A stretch of DNA of 64,000 bases from a virus. Below are positions 28,701-37,752 of this stretch, piece by piece; positions within the stretch are counted from its first letter, which is position 1; every line of letters starts with the position of its first letter. A model generated the notes under the pieces. That model was not told the origin of the DNA. It worked only from the letters and a program-made list of their open reading frames with translations, and did no database searches. The stretch is from IMG/VR virus record IMGVR_UViG_3300043568_002887, positions 1-64,000 of that record; one strand, 5' to 3'. The position numbers and the translations under genes were made by a program.

Positions 28701-29299
28701 AAAAAGTCGATACTATTATCGTTAAGTTCTTGAACAATATCTGCATATACTAGATCGTTTTGTCCTTTGTAGTTTTCATCAAAAAATGTAGCTACATCAT
28801 CATTATTTACTGAGTTAACAATAATTCTCTTAACTACAAATTGATCAATATCATCAGTTAGGACAGTTGATATATCTAAGCTTACATAAAGTAATGGATT
28901 TAGGAATGATTCAAAAAACCAGTTATTTTTTACTTTAAATGAACTAGGAACAGTAAATGTAGAATTTTGAACTGTTTCAAGATCTTTAATTAATTGAGAA
29001 GTCTTTTTTAACTCAAATTTTCTAATATCTCCATTTGAAGATTTAATACCAATCACGTCACCGTTTGCTGAAATTAGGGTATCAAACTTAGTGTTAATGT
29101 CTTCAATTTTACCTTTTAAATATCCAAATGAAGGAACTGTAATATTAGTTGATGTTCCATCGACTTTAGTTTGAGACACAGTAACATTTTCAGAACTTGA
29201 TTCTAGGATATTCTGTAAACTGAATAGAAATTTATTCATGTTATCTATATCAACAACAAGCCTCTTTAAAACGTCAGATAGTGTATGTTTTGTTTCCAT
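25706..29299 (-). CDS. Large structural protein with central coiled coil and FN3-like segment
   Basis: The 1197-residue protein has an N-terminal helical start (LSDVLKRLVVDIDNMNKFLF) and a beta-rich part. A clear heptad coiled coil follows at about residues 425-490 (EKAALQQEVEELNKKIDSIK). Next come a fibronectin III-like region (YEVRGFWQIPNP, VVQFKYRYRYLS, then EIQVKSLSEAGWPS) and a C-terminal domain of about 350 residues. The architecture suggests an extended fibre or baseplate spoke trimer. It is cotranscribed with the large structural genes on either side. Confidence 0.6.
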   Translation of the reverse strand: METKHTLSDVLKRLVVDIDNMNKFLFSLQNILESSSENVTVSQTKVDGTSTNITVPSFGYLKGKIEDINTKFDTLISANGDVIGIKSSNGDIRKFELKKTSQLIKDLETVQNSTFTVPSSFKVKNNWFFESFLNPLLYVSLDISTVLTDDIDQFVVKRIIVNSVNNDDVATFFDENYKGQNDLVYADIVQELNDNSIDFFEDDNTVDMEISVNRYNGSFDVVKILEETGNQTLTSGAIVSTLRRRYKLSTLVYTDVLSGIQNSKSLAEGDVLITANDSEYRVVSINSTDTEVVLERIFGNDPITIGSIILKLKPVPYRRPELQVNVGFNEREIIFIKPVSKSKNLTISDFSKGLALYTNELTIPLQDESTSTLADYYNNFVSDFGLILLNLAKEKTLPSILAITPDAPVLADASFKVYQIDQHIQNDKSLTDLNNSVKEKAALQQEVEELNKKIDSIKANITTVSKTPKEAKRLQKQLTESLTARNEKTTALSSIVTNITTQLSTTPQFVTNRKYEVRGFWQIPNPKLDKYGTQNVVQFKYRYRYLSSTGTQPNAQQQSYVDVDGTTKSATFSPFTEVLTKPRIKVLNEATGLYEWAEETLTDSEVVNTNQLNIAIRKGEIVEIQVKSLSEAGWPSNAAESAWSNVVQVKFPEEIQSQEEGVITSQKTFAEKARLDFENSLNAKGLDNHLANQFTSGDKFYGHIAEDISSGFFTTEGNVIDLYQKLKGLQTTLDAIQQSINLDRGVIKVSVIDSAGNSLDVANGDTIDLFAGYYKDLIKDTTGGTVIYNEGAVITKQYAISIQNTSATNLELVSLLFGGISQIATVSDPIAYPDEDYHVNRRYDIVPIGVNSNPTPLISNFKQKASAQSGQVKSQFIHSRVREYGLSEEIYSPSLPVTTYSGATYYTQAYVYGGRTVGTTSNVPANWGHYLPFKPDTAIPGTATDLRVWNGTTTAAAPTVTANGGGRLSEFCISKDHPELPTLCGPSFLVANIAEAFRPDFNSGTPITSADSQKYLPFAHALHFETSVSEGANAYGVSYYKQASRITPSTPTANNTAIGKNDTHYPIKLGFTKNDEYLIGKYTCGVYLYMYPTTYESASVEGNFPARSTKAVKFGSENALNIPVLFQFRASDKLGFIGGYRTTGTLTNIKYSKKLGIDIILKDDAPFSFDLNVSAQYIKETTLDAPLVQSRGNISSF

Positions 29300-29309
29300 G
29301 TATTTTGGT

Positions 29310-31406
29310 TTATCTTATTTTGTCTACTCTAAATGTAAAATTGGTATCGTCTAAACAAATAATATCAAATATTGGTTTATTTAGTGATGGTGTAAAATCT
29401 AAATCATTAAAGACTCCTATCGCGACACCATATGTTCCAGTGTTATTTCTATTGAGAGCATCAGTGTATATTTTAAAATCGTAAATTCCTGGGATAAGTT
29501 CATCCTCTATCACTAATCGAAGAACTTGTCCTTTTTTCCAAGTGATTGTAGTATCATCTATATAAAGAGATAAATCAGAAGTTAAAAGGATCGGTGTGGT
29601 TGAATTCTGGTGGACAAAATAGTTTGTAAATGTTCCAAGAGTAAGGGTATTTCCAGTAAAAATATTTGTTACTGAACCATTTGCAATATTATATTGCTGA
29701 TTAGTATTAACTACACGTACTCTATTTGGAGTCGTACGATCAATAACGATACCCTCGCCTGGTCGAATTCCATTAAGGTCATATGAAACAACTATGTTTG
29801 AGTCACCTGAAATTATAGAATTAATTTTAGTATTGGTATTATCAATCATTGCTACAAGTTCTCCAGTATTACTAAAGATTGCTTGATTTGCAATTAATGA
29901 TGTTTCTAAGTTAGATACTCTAGTTAATATTTCGCTAGAATCAACTGAGTTTATAAGTAGATCCTTTAGAGAATTTACCTGTTGTTGTAAAGCTTCAAGT
30001 TCAATTAATTTATTTGAAAAAGTAGTTTGAAGCTGTGTAAACTTAGTTAAGACATCGGTAAATAATTCTAGAGAAAATGTAGAGTAATCATTAATTGATT
30101 TTTCTACTTTAGCATCCTCAATTGAAGTATCCAATTTAAGATTTAACTTAAATGAAAAAGCATTACCATTAGTCTTATTTAATGGATCTGGCTTGTATTT
30201 AGTAATTGGAGGAATTGAAAATTCTAATCCACTCTGTTGGATCTTGTCTAAGAATAGAACTCCATATAAGTTTGTCTTAAAGTCAATTGGGTTTCCAGTA
30301 GCATCCAAGTTATTTGGATCGTATGTATCATAATAAACTAGGACAGCATTAAATTCAAAGTCACGATTAGCAACATAATCATTAAATTGAGAAAATACTT
30401 TAATTTCTGGATTCTCACTAGCTAATTTATAGTTAGCTAAGTCAAAATCAAGTGATATACCATCAAGTGTAGATCGTTGGTACTCAATAACAGTGGAACC
30501 TTGAGTTTTTCTAATAAATTGGTCTTGTGCGACACTAAAATTAGCGATAGAATCAAAATAATATGCATTATTAATAGTGCCTGAAAACCAGTTACCTGGA
30601 GAATATGTTCCAGCTAAAGTATTTTTAATTTCAGCAGTTACACTAGCATCATCTAAATCATAAAAAGCTTTTAATGATAATCCAAATGGATGTGAGTCAT
30701 TATAATGTCTACCTGAAAGATATTCAATATCTAATGGTGCAGCTAAAGTATTAGCAATAGGCGGTAGAGATGGTTTATAATTATCGTCCGGCACTGACTT
30801 AAATAGAACGTGTGGAGTAGTACCTACATTGGTAGGTACATGAATATAAACTTCAGTATATGAGTTTTCACTAGATGACAGAGTATTTACTACATCAATA
30901 TCACCAATATATTTTACTACTCGGTTATATGTGGAATTTGTTTCAGGTTTTTCAACAAATCTAGGGTCGCTTAGTAGAACGGCTGTGTTTTTCTCAAGAG
31001 CATTGGCATCCTGAAATCTAATTGCTCCTAATTCCTTTAACCATTTCCAAAATACTCTTTCAGAAACTGTAAGTCTCTCATTCTTCTTATATGATGGTCG
31101 ACTTAATAATAGTGATTCAAAGTTAAGAGCATAATTTTGAAAGCTTTCCGCCAAGTTTACGTTATTATCTGGATTAAGTCCTTCAATTATTGGAGACTCA
31201 CCAGCTGCGCCGAACTGTATTTTATTATCAGTTGCTAGGGTATTAGGCGTCCCGATTTCAGGTATTCTAAGCAACACAAACTTTGAAAAACGAACAGAGT
31301 TTTCACTATTCGCTAACGTGATATTTATGTCTTCAAGAGCACTTTGAAAGTTATAAAATATCCCCTTCTTGTCCTGAACTGGCTTAATTAAAGGAGTTAC
31401 TGCCAT
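29310..31406 (-). CDS. Large tail/baseplate structural protein
   Basis: The 698-residue protein starts MAVTPLIKPVQDKKG. It contains a helical segment around residues 445-530 with heptad character (LQTTFSNKLIELEALQQQV) and a beta-rich C-terminal domain of about 150 residues. No enzyme motif is seen. Like its neighbour it combines a beta N-terminal region, coiled coil and C-terminal beta domain, so the two may be partners in one baseplate or fibre complex. No T4 gene is clearly matched. Confidence 0.58.
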   Translation of the reverse strand: MAVTPLIKPVQDKKGIFYNFQSALEDINITLANSENSVRFSKFVLLRIPEIGTPNTLATDNKIQFGAAGESPIIEGLNPDNNVNLAESFQNYALNFESLLLSRPSYKKNERLTVSERVFWKWLKELGAIRFQDANALEKNTAVLLSDPRFVEKPETNSTYNRVVKYIGDIDVVNTLSSSENSYTEVYIHVPTNVGTTPHVLFKSVPDDNYKPSLPPIANTLAAPLDIEYLSGRHYNDSHPFGLSLKAFYDLDDASVTAEIKNTLAGTYSPGNWFSGTINNAYYFDSIANFSVAQDQFIRKTQGSTVIEYQRSTLDGISLDFDLANYKLASENPEIKVFSQFNDYVANRDFEFNAVLVYYDTYDPNNLDATGNPIDFKTNLYGVLFLDKIQQSGLEFSIPPITKYKPDPLNKTNGNAFSFKLNLKLDTSIEDAKVEKSINDYSTFSLELFTDVLTKFTQLQTTFSNKLIELEALQQQVNSLKDLLINSVDSSEILTRVSNLETSLIANQAIFSNTGELVAMIDNTNTKINSIISGDSNIVVSYDLNGIRPGEGIVIDRTTPNRVRVVNTNQQYNIANGSVTNIFTGNTLTLGTFTNYFVHQNSTTPILLTSDLSLYIDDTTITWKKGQVLRLVIEDELIPGIYDFKIYTDALNRNNTGTYGVAIGVFNDLDFTPSLNKPIFDIICLDDTNFTFRVDKIR

Positions 31407-31427
31407 TTAATTTTTTCTTTTTTTTTA

Positions 31428-32390
31428 TTAGAATACAGATGTTCCAACTAGACTAGTTGCTAATAGTCGGTCATCACTACTTGAATCAATAATATAGTTA
31501 AACGTAACACTTGCTCCATATGGAAGATAAGTAGTGGCTGCCGCTACACCAACTGAGCTAGAGTCATCATGTAATAAGATAGTATTAGTAGTATTTAAGT
31601 TAGTACCAGCAATGAATTTTATCGGAGATCCCCATGTTTGAACGTATGGAGCGGATGGAACTGTTGCAATTGAAGTTGATGAAACTGAATTAATTACATC
31701 AACAATATAGATTGTAAATTTAGTGTTTTGTGCAGGCGGATTAGTTAAATCAAAATCAATAATAATATTAAATTCACTGATATTTGGATCAACTGTAGTT
31801 GATCCATCATATACTGGAGTAGTCGCTGGTGCGGTTTCAGCGTTTAAAGTAAGGAATATATTTTGTCTAGACGTATTACTTAGTGTGATAGTAGCCTCAG
31901 CTGGGGTACCAATTACACCAGCCCATGTTAAGTTAGCTAATACGTTTTCCTTTGATTCAATTACACTTGAGTTAATAGTAACTGGTGCATTAAAAACGGT
32001 CGTGCCAGTAAGAGTTGCTGAATTAACAATAGTTATATTATTTGTTGTAATTGCAGCAAAACTTGAAGATATATTTGATATGATACGATCGACTGTTAAG
32101 ATTGATTCATTACTAATATTTTTAGCTAAGGTTGCAATAACTGTTGGAGTAGGTAAACCTGCTTGATAAATTAAACCGCCATCTTGTAGGATAACGTTTT
32201 GCGCCTTTAACGAAGTTATAGCATTAGTTGTCCCAATTGAAGTATTTGCAACGTCAATCTCTAAGTCATTGATTAGGTCTTCAAGCGCAGCCTGAATAAG
32301 CAAAGTATTTGCATTTGTTATAGTCGCAATATCTGTAACAAAGTTAGTCATTAGTATTTGCTGAATTGGTAATGCAATCGGTAATGGCAT
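31428..32390 (-). CDS. Structural protein with N-terminal helix and beta-rich C-terminus
   Basis: The 320-residue protein begins with a hydrophobic/helical stretch (MPLPIALPIQQILMTNFV), followed by Asn/Thr/Ala/Ile-rich sequence with many short strands, typical of phage fibre-shaft or tip proteins. No catalytic motif was found. It lies between large structural genes with 21- and 29-nt gaps and has a late-type motif 19 nt before its ATG. Confidence 0.55.
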   Translation of the reverse strand: MPLPIALPIQQILMTNFVTDIATITNANTLLIQAALEDLINDLEIDVANTSIGTTNAITSLKAQNVILQDGGLIYQAGLPTPTVIATLAKNISNESILTVDRIISNISSSFAAITTNNITIVNSATLTGTTVFNAPVTINSSVIESKENVLANLTWAGVIGTPAEATITLSNTSRQNIFLTLNAETAPATTPVYDGSTTVDPNISEFNIIIDFDLTNPPAQNTKFTIYIVDVINSVSSTSIATVPSAPYVQTWGSPIKFIAGTNLNTTNTILLHDDSSSVGVAAATTYLPYGASVTFNYIIDSSSDDRLLATSLVGTSVF

Positions 32391-32409
32391 AATTAATTAA
32401 TTATTTTAG

Positions 32410-32418
32410 TTATTTATT
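32410..32418 (-). promoter_or_regulatory. Candidate late promoter (AATAAATAA, minus)
   Basis: TTATTTATT on the plus strand; the minus-strand motif ends 19 nt before the ATG at 32390, in the short gap after the 1005-residue gene. Confidence 0.5.
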
Positions 32419-32419
32419 A

Positions 32420-35400
32420 TTAAGTGTTATAGTTCTTTATTAAGTAATTTTTCCTAGTATTGAGGCGATCCTCTGTCTCAAGGGAATATTTACTTTTATT
32501 TAGAACTCTAATAAAGTTTTGTACTGAGTTTTCGTAATTTGTTTCACGATTATCGATCACTGTTACTTTAAGTGAAAAATTTCCAATATCTTTAAATTTC
32601 CACACAAAAAACGGAACAGATTTTACTCGAATTATCTCTTCTCCAGTAATAGTATTAGTTAGGGACCAAATAAAATCGTTTTTACCATCTAAGTTGTTGA
32701 TAACAAAAAACACTATTCCATTTTCTGGAACAGCAAAGGTCCCATTAAATAGCTTAATATCGTTTATATTGAATACGTTTTGATCAATGGTGGTTGGAAT
32801 AAATCCATATTGCTGATTATTATCAAAATACCAATAGTCATTTACCCAAAAGCTAGGATTTTGCATTGTTCCAGCAAGCAGGTCACTTGTTTTAGCAAAA
32901 ACAAATAGATTTTCTTCCTCAAATGCTGGATAATTTGCAACTAAGTGGTCTACCAAGGCTTGTGAAAATACTCGTTTTGGGGTAAAGTAAGTATACTTGT
33001 CTCCAGTAATAGTTGCTCCAAAATATTGAATAGTGTGATATAATTCTTTACTTAAGAATCTAGCTTGCGCATGGATATCGGTTCCATTTAATACATCGTA
33101 TGTAAATAGGCTTATTCCTGGATGAGTACTTGCATTTAATTGTGTACACAGATCATCTAAGTTAATAAATGAAGGAATTATATATGTTGTAAAGAGTGAT
33201 AGTTTGATACCATCACCAGCAGTAGGTGTATAAAAATAGAAACCTGCTTCAAAATCATCAACATGGACAAGACTATTAATTCTCATCCAATATAGTGAGC
33301 CTAATTCAATATCACTAAAATCTTTTAGTATGATTGGTGTATCATTTTCACCAAGACCCCAATACTTCTTTTTAGGGTGATTTTGTAAAGGGTTAGTGTA
33401 TGCAACATATGCTGCTGTATCAACATCGTATATGTCAACATCATATATGTTTTGACCCATTCCATATCGATTCATAAAGAATGATCCCCATTCAGTTAAG
33501 TTTTTATAGAGATCAATCTTAACCGCTGCATCTTCATTATCTAGAACATTTACCTTTGGATAGTATATTGGTGATGCACCAAAATCACGTAATTGAGTGT
33601 TACTTAAATTCCCAATTGAATATTCAAATTTGTCCTCTAGTCTTGAAAAAGCGATTATTTCTGGTTTAAGTTGATCTGATACCTCTATAAATCTTGAAAA
33701 GACACTTATATTTCCATAGAAATCATATAGTTCAATGGTTACTCTATATTTTCCAGCAGATGGAAGAAAATGAGGTAATATATTGAGGTCTACTACCTTT
33801 CCTCGATATTCAAAATTATAAGGATTTGGTCCAGGCTTAGTGATTTTCCAATTGATCTCATAGTAATTTTTAAAATCAATATTTTCAAGGGTCCAATATG
33901 GACTAAGACCTACGGCAATTGCATCTAGGTCGTCTAGTCTGACTCCTCTAACGTCATTTAGTGTTAATTTAGCAATATCTGCAGTCAAGGTTACTGGAGC
34001 ACCAATTACTTGTTGCGGATCATCGCCGTATTCCCAACTAAGTCTCTTATTTAGGTTAGGTAGTCGTTGATCTCTAATATTTTCATAGAACTCAGTGATA
34101 TACTCAGTTATTCCTGGAATTTCAACTTTTGCGTAATATTGCGAGTTTTCAAAAGGGTTTCGATACACGTCATTAAATCTGACTACTCCTAAATCTATTC
34201 CATTAGGGTAAGCTTGACGATACAGTGGATCAAGTGCTCTAAGTACAAGATTTGTGTTTTCTCCAGGATAGACTAGGATATTAACATTTTCATTAATTTG
34301 ATAATCCCTAATCTCAGTTGAATCTGGCCAATAGTTAATTGTTAATTTTTGAAAATAGATGAATTCTCCAATTACGTCCTTTATCTTGACATTAATTGGT
34401 AAGATTTCATTTTTTAATTTCTTACTAAGTAGATCTAGTTTGTAAAAGATCTCATTAACAGTAAAGTCAGTAGTCTCAGCAACAATTGGAACCCCGTCGT
34501 CATCAAAGACTCCAGTAACTGCAGTAAATTCATAAACTAAGGCTAGAAATTCAGTTTTTCTAAATTGCTTACCTGATTTTAGATTACTATTTCGATCAAC
34601 TAGGTCCAACGACTGTATTTTTCCATCATCTAGATAGTCAGTAATATCAACCATTGCTAGTTTATTGAAATAGCTAGAGCTAGAATTAATGTTTTGCCAG
34701 TATTCTTTTACTTTTAGTAGGTCACGATAACCTAGCATGTTAACAAAATTGATTAGTCCTCGATAGGTACCGATATATGGGTAAATCTCCTCTTTATTTA
34801 CAAGTAATTGTTTCCGAGCCTTGTTTAGAGCATCGACGTCTGGATAGGCCTCCTTTATATCATAGTCTTTAAGGATATTTGCGTCCTCTCGTAAGAATCT
34901 AATTCCAAAGTTTTGTGCCCATACTTTAAATCTCTCCTCCTCTTCAATTCCTTCTCCGTATAGATCAAATTCACCAATAATAGTTTCAGTAGCCCCATCA
35001 ATTAATTTAAGTAAGAGTTTTCTCTCGTATGCAACTTCAGTTAATGGGCTAAACGCAATATTTACCTGTAAAGGCATTTTTAAGTCTAGCGGAGCTGGGC
35101 TACTTGAAAAATCTGAGTGTGCAAAATTAGAGGACTCTACTTTATTGATAAAATTTTCAAGTAGAGTTGTGTCTCTAACTACATCATATAGAAAAATAGT
35201 ATCACTATTTTCAGAATCTTTCCAACTAAATTCTAGAGACTGGGTTGATAAAAGTGTTGGAAACCTGTATGTATCTGTAGCTATCTCCTCTAATATGAAA
35301 AGGTTTTCATTATCGAAAAGATATACTGAAATGTTTTTAAAGAATATTTTACCCTTCCATATTGAATCAATTGGGTCGTATAGGAAGTTTAAGTTCTTTC

Positions 35401-35437
35401 CAAACTTATCAAAAAAGTTTAAGTTTTGAACATTCAT
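32420..35437 (-). CDS. Large baseplate-type structural protein
   Basis: The 1005-residue protein contains, near residues 190-260, the segment NFGIRFLREDANIL, then YIGTYRGLINFVNMLGYRDL. The IGTxRGLINxxxxLGY pattern is also seen in tail protein I/baseplate proteins of other contractile phages. The remainder is beta-rich with many aromatic residues, including a possible Ig/PKD-like module around 500-590. It is the first gene of the giant structural operon, with a late-type motif 20 nt before its ATG. Assignment to the baseplate wedge is an inference. Confidence 0.58.
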   Translation of the reverse strand: MNVQNLNFFDKFGKNLNFLYDPIDSIWKGKIFFKNISVYLFDNENLFILEEIATDTYRFPTLLSTQSLEFSWKDSENSDTIFLYDVVRDTTLLENFINKVESSNFAHSDFSSSPAPLDLKMPLQVNIAFSPLTEVAYERKLLLKLIDGATETIIGEFDLYGEGIEEEERFKVWAQNFGIRFLREDANILKDYDIKEAYPDVDALNKARKQLLVNKEEIYPYIGTYRGLINFVNMLGYRDLLKVKEYWQNINSSSSYFNKLAMVDITDYLDDGKIQSLDLVDRNSNLKSGKQFRKTEFLALVYEFTAVTGVFDDDGVPIVAETTDFTVNEIFYKLDLLSKKLKNEILPINVKIKDVIGEFIYFQKLTINYWPDSTEIRDYQINENVNILVYPGENTNLVLRALDPLYRQAYPNGIDLGVVRFNDVYRNPFENSQYYAKVEIPGITEYITEFYENIRDQRLPNLNKRLSWEYGDDPQQVIGAPVTLTADIAKLTLNDVRGVRLDDLDAIAVGLSPYWTLENIDFKNYYEINWKITKPGPNPYNFEYRGKVVDLNILPHFLPSAGKYRVTIELYDFYGNISVFSRFIEVSDQLKPEIIAFSRLEDKFEYSIGNLSNTQLRDFGASPIYYPKVNVLDNEDAAVKIDLYKNLTEWGSFFMNRYGMGQNIYDVDIYDVDTAAYVAYTNPLQNHPKKKYWGLGENDTPIILKDFSDIELGSLYWMRINSLVHVDDFEAGFYFYTPTAGDGIKLSLFTTYIIPSFINLDDLCTQLNASTHPGISLFTYDVLNGTDIHAQARFLSKELYHTIQYFGATITGDKYTYFTPKRVFSQALVDHLVANYPAFEEENLFVFAKTSDLLAGTMQNPSFWVNDYWYFDNNQQYGFIPTTIDQNVFNINDIKLFNGTFAVPENGIVFFVINNLDGKNDFIWSLTNTITGEEIIRVKSVPFFVWKFKDIGNFSLKVTVIDNRETNYENSVQNFIRVLNKSKYSLETEDRLNTRKNYLIKNYNT

Positions 35438-35457
35438 TAGAGTTTACTAGATTTATG

Positions 35458-35466
35458 TTATTTATT
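35458..35466 (-). promoter_or_regulatory. Candidate late promoter (AATAAATAA, minus)
   Basis: TTATTTATT on the plus strand; the minus-strand copy ends 20 nt before the ATG at 35437. It would start the main late structural transcript. Confidence 0.6.
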
Positions 35467-35479
35467 AAATTGAATAACT

Positions 35480-35878
35480 TTATATGCTGTACACTGAATT
35501 TTCTCCGCTTGTACTAATTGAGATAAATTCTAGTGTGTCATCAGGATCTAGTCCAGTCTTTTTATGGATCTTTTTCCACTCTTTTGCGTATCCATTTTTA
35601 CAGATTTGTGTAAAGTATGCAAATGCGTTTGGAATAGCCATTTTAGTCTCATCAAAGCTTTTCCAATATTTTAAGCAGTCTAGAATCGCTGACTGAATAC
35701 AGTCTTCTCGGTCACGATAGTCTTTAAAATAGAGACGGTCTACTGCTCTGTTGGCTAATGAGATAAAACAGTTTATTGTATATTCGGAGAGCTCTCCATT
35801 CTGTTTACAAAGAATAATATCTGCAGTAAATTCTTTATTGTTAATGTAGTGGGTGTCCCCTTTCTTTTTTCTGGCCAT
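35480..35878 (-). CDS. 55: Late-transcription sigma factor, T4 gp55-like
   Basis: T4 gp55 directs host RNA polymerase to TATAAATA late promoters. The 132-residue protein matches gp55 in its start (HYINNKEFTADI near residues 10-21), in RDREDCIQSAILDCLKYWKSF at about 55-75, and in FDETKMAIPNAFAYFTQIC followed by a basic helix, which in sigma factors forms the -10-binding region 2. It is shorter than T4 gp55 (185 residues), and I do not see the hydrophobic C-terminal clamp-binding tip of the T4 protein. It lies just upstream of the giant late operon on the same strand. Confidence 0.8.
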   Translation of the reverse strand: MARKKKGDTHYINNKEFTADIILCKQNGELSEYTINCFISLANRAVDRLYFKDYRDREDCIQSAILDCLKYWKSFDETKMAIPNAFAYFTQICKNGYAKEWKKIHKKTGLDPDDTLEFISISTSGENSVYSI

Positions 35879-35888
35879 TCATAGTTAA

Positions 35889-36548
35889 TTATTTTAAAAG
35901 TTGGTAAATCTTAACGACTCCTAAAAAAGAGTCTACCATATCAATTATTGGAGAGACTATCTTGTCTCCTTGAACTATCCATTTTTCTTGAGAAATTGCC
36001 TTATGTAAATCCGAGTCTTTTACTGATTCAATAAGAGGATCCTCCATAAATTTATTAAAAATATCCATTTTATTTGCATTACCTTTACAGCCAATTGCGT
36101 TTTTAAGTTCACTTGGGCTAAAAACAAATAGTCGATCAGCGTCTCCCTTTAAGACTCTTGTAAGTAACTCATGCTTAAGTATTCCAGTAGATTGTGAAAT
36201 ATCAACTAGTGAATTCCCTTTTGAGCCAAATGAGATTCCCTCAATGGCTACGATTACTTGATCGTCTCCTACTTCCCTTAAAATATTGGTGATTATCTTC
36301 TCAATTAGATCTTGATAGTTGACTAATTTAGTTCTCTCAGTAATATGATACTCAGGATGAGTTTTTCTTACTGTACTAGTTTGATCTAATAGAAGATTTG
36401 GATATTTAATAACAAGGTGCTCTAGATTTTCTTTGTCGACTTTCCGTAGCTTAGTGTTTACTACTGAAAACCATTTAAACTCTTTAAAGTCTTTACAAAT
36501 ACATATACCTGGATAAAGTATAGAAAAATCTATGCTTACAATTGTCAT
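35889..36548 (-). CDS. RuvC-like Holliday-junction resolvase / RNase H-fold nuclease
   Basis: The 219-residue protein begins with VSIDFSILYPGI, with Asp7 in the first strand. VIVAIEGISFGSKG follows at about 98-111 with Glu103, and near the C-terminus DMVDSFLG carries the last acidic residues. This D...E...D pattern is the RNase H/RuvC active-site layout. It may resolve branched DNA before packaging, the job T4 gives to the unrelated endonuclease VII. It lies 10 nt upstream of the late sigma gene on the same strand. The exact subfamily is uncertain. Confidence 0.72.
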   Translation of the reverse strand: MTIVSIDFSILYPGICICKDFKEFKWFSVVNTKLRKVDKENLEHLVIKYPNLLLDQTSTVRKTHPEYHITERTKLVNYQDLIEKIITNILREVGDDQVIVAIEGISFGSKGNSLVDISQSTGILKHELLTRVLKGDADRLFVFSPSELKNAIGCKGNANKMDIFNKFMEDPLIESVKDSDLHKAISQEKWIVQGDKIVSPIIDMVDSFLGVVKIYQLLK

Positions 36549-36813
36549 TCATGTTGGTAATTTTTAAAATCCTGATACTGTTATACACTAGTTGGACAAA
36601 AAAGTTCTTTTCAGAAGATATTATTTATTTTTGTAAAACCTTTAAAATTCCCAGTAGTAGAAGAGGGTTAGTGGGCGGGAGTACTTGATAGTACTACTAT
36701 AGTAAATAATACTTCTATCCTACTTTTATAATTACTACTTAGATACTTTAGTAGTACTCGCGCGCACGACAAGCGGATTTTTAAAGTTAAGAAAAAAAGA
36801 GTATCATAACCCT
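36549..36813. promoter_or_regulatory. Divergent intergenic control region
   Basis: This 265-bp region separates the minus-strand late block from plus-strand early-type genes. It holds a minus-strand AATAAATAA at 36621-36629, 72 nt before the resolvase ATG. It also holds a cluster of AGTA/TACT elements, with GAGTACT at 36679-36685 and its reverse complement AGTACTC at 36753-36759. Two short GC-rich patches (GTGGGCGGGA, CGCGCGCACG) stand out from the AT-rich surroundings. It is likely a promoter hub and possibly an operator or origin; no protein-coding gene is supported. Confidence 0.55.
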
Positions 36814-37752
36814 ATGAGACTAGGATATTGTTGCATAAATTTAAGCCTGAAAGATCAGGGAGTTACCACTAATCGTGGCATGATCAAAAAAACCTTTGAT
36901 GAAAAAGGTCTAACCTACGTAAGTGAACTAATTCAAAAGAATCTAGATGATCTCTTTATTATTCTTACCTGGAATAATCTAAATGGTATACAGGTCTATC
37001 GAATGTCAAGCGACCTATTTCCATGGATGAGTGAATACAGGCTTGAGGATCTTCCAGAGTTTGACAAAATTCAGGTCTTTGCCCAAAGAATAGGCAGTGT
37101 TGCTAAAACATTCGGTGCTCGGTTATCATTTCATCCCGGCCAATTTGACGTGCTTGCCTCCCCTAATCCAGAAGTAGTTCGTAAAAGTATTTATGACCTA
37201 GATCAGCATGCTCGTATCATGGATTTAATGGGACTTCCACAGGATCACAGGTCAGCAATTAATATTCATATCGGCGGCTCATATGGAGACAAGCCAAACG
37301 CTCTTAGTAGATTTTGTGAAAACTTCAAAAAACTCGCCCCCTCGACTAGAGCTCGTCTTGTAGTCGAAAATGATGATAAAGCAAGTCAGTTTGGCGTAAT
37401 CGATCTTTTTGATGGAGTTTACAAAGTAGTTGGCTGTCCAATCACCTTTGATCACTTTCACCACAGGTTCTGTACTAATGATATTTCAGCAGAGCAGGCG
37501 GCTAAACTTGCAGCCTCTACTTGGGGAGATACTATACCACTACAGCACTTCTCTAGCTCAAAGGCTCTATATGAAGATGCATCAGTAATTAATCGTTCGC
37601 ATGCAGATTACGTGTATGATAATATACCAGATTATGGATTTGAAGCAGATGTTGAAATCGAAGCTAAAGCCAAAGACCTAGCCCTACTTCGATATTTCGC
37701 TAATGAAGGAGTAGTTACAGAAGAGTTAAAATTTGAATTTGAAATACAATGA
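36814..37752 (+). CDS. uvdE: UV damage endonuclease (UvdE/UVDE family)
   Basis: UVDE cuts DNA 5' of UV photoproducts in a metal-dependent TIM barrel. The 312-residue protein has the family landmarks: MRLGYCCIN start, TTNRGM, FHPGQFDVLASP at about 108-119, INIHIGGSYGDK, LVVENDDKASQFG and FDHFHHRFC, which supply the His, Glu and Asp metal ligands. Length is normal. It is the first gene rightwards from the divergent control region, so it is probably early, and its stop overlaps the next ATG by 4 nt. It may protect phage DNA from sunlight damage, in place of T4 DenV. Confidence 0.9.
   Translation: MRLGYCCINLSLKDQGVTTNRGMIKKTFDEKGLTYVSELIQKNLDDLFIILTWNNLNGIQVYRMSSDLFPWMSEYRLEDLPEFDKIQVFAQRIGSVAKTFGARLSFHPGQFDVLASPNPEVVRKSIYDLDQHARIMDLMGLPQDHRSAINIHIGGSYGDKPNALSRFCENFKKLAPSTRARLVVENDDKASQFGVIDLFDGVYKVVGCPITFDHFHHRFCTNDISAEQAAKLAASTWGDTIPLQHFSSSKALYEDASVINRSHADYVYDNIPDYGFEADVEIEAKAKDLALLRYFANEGVVTEELKFEFEIQ

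Noticed and set aside
36551-36688. 45-codon plus-strand ORF in the divergent control region
   Set aside because: Unconvincing composition, lies over promoter-like sequence, and is not coupled to a neighbouring gene.
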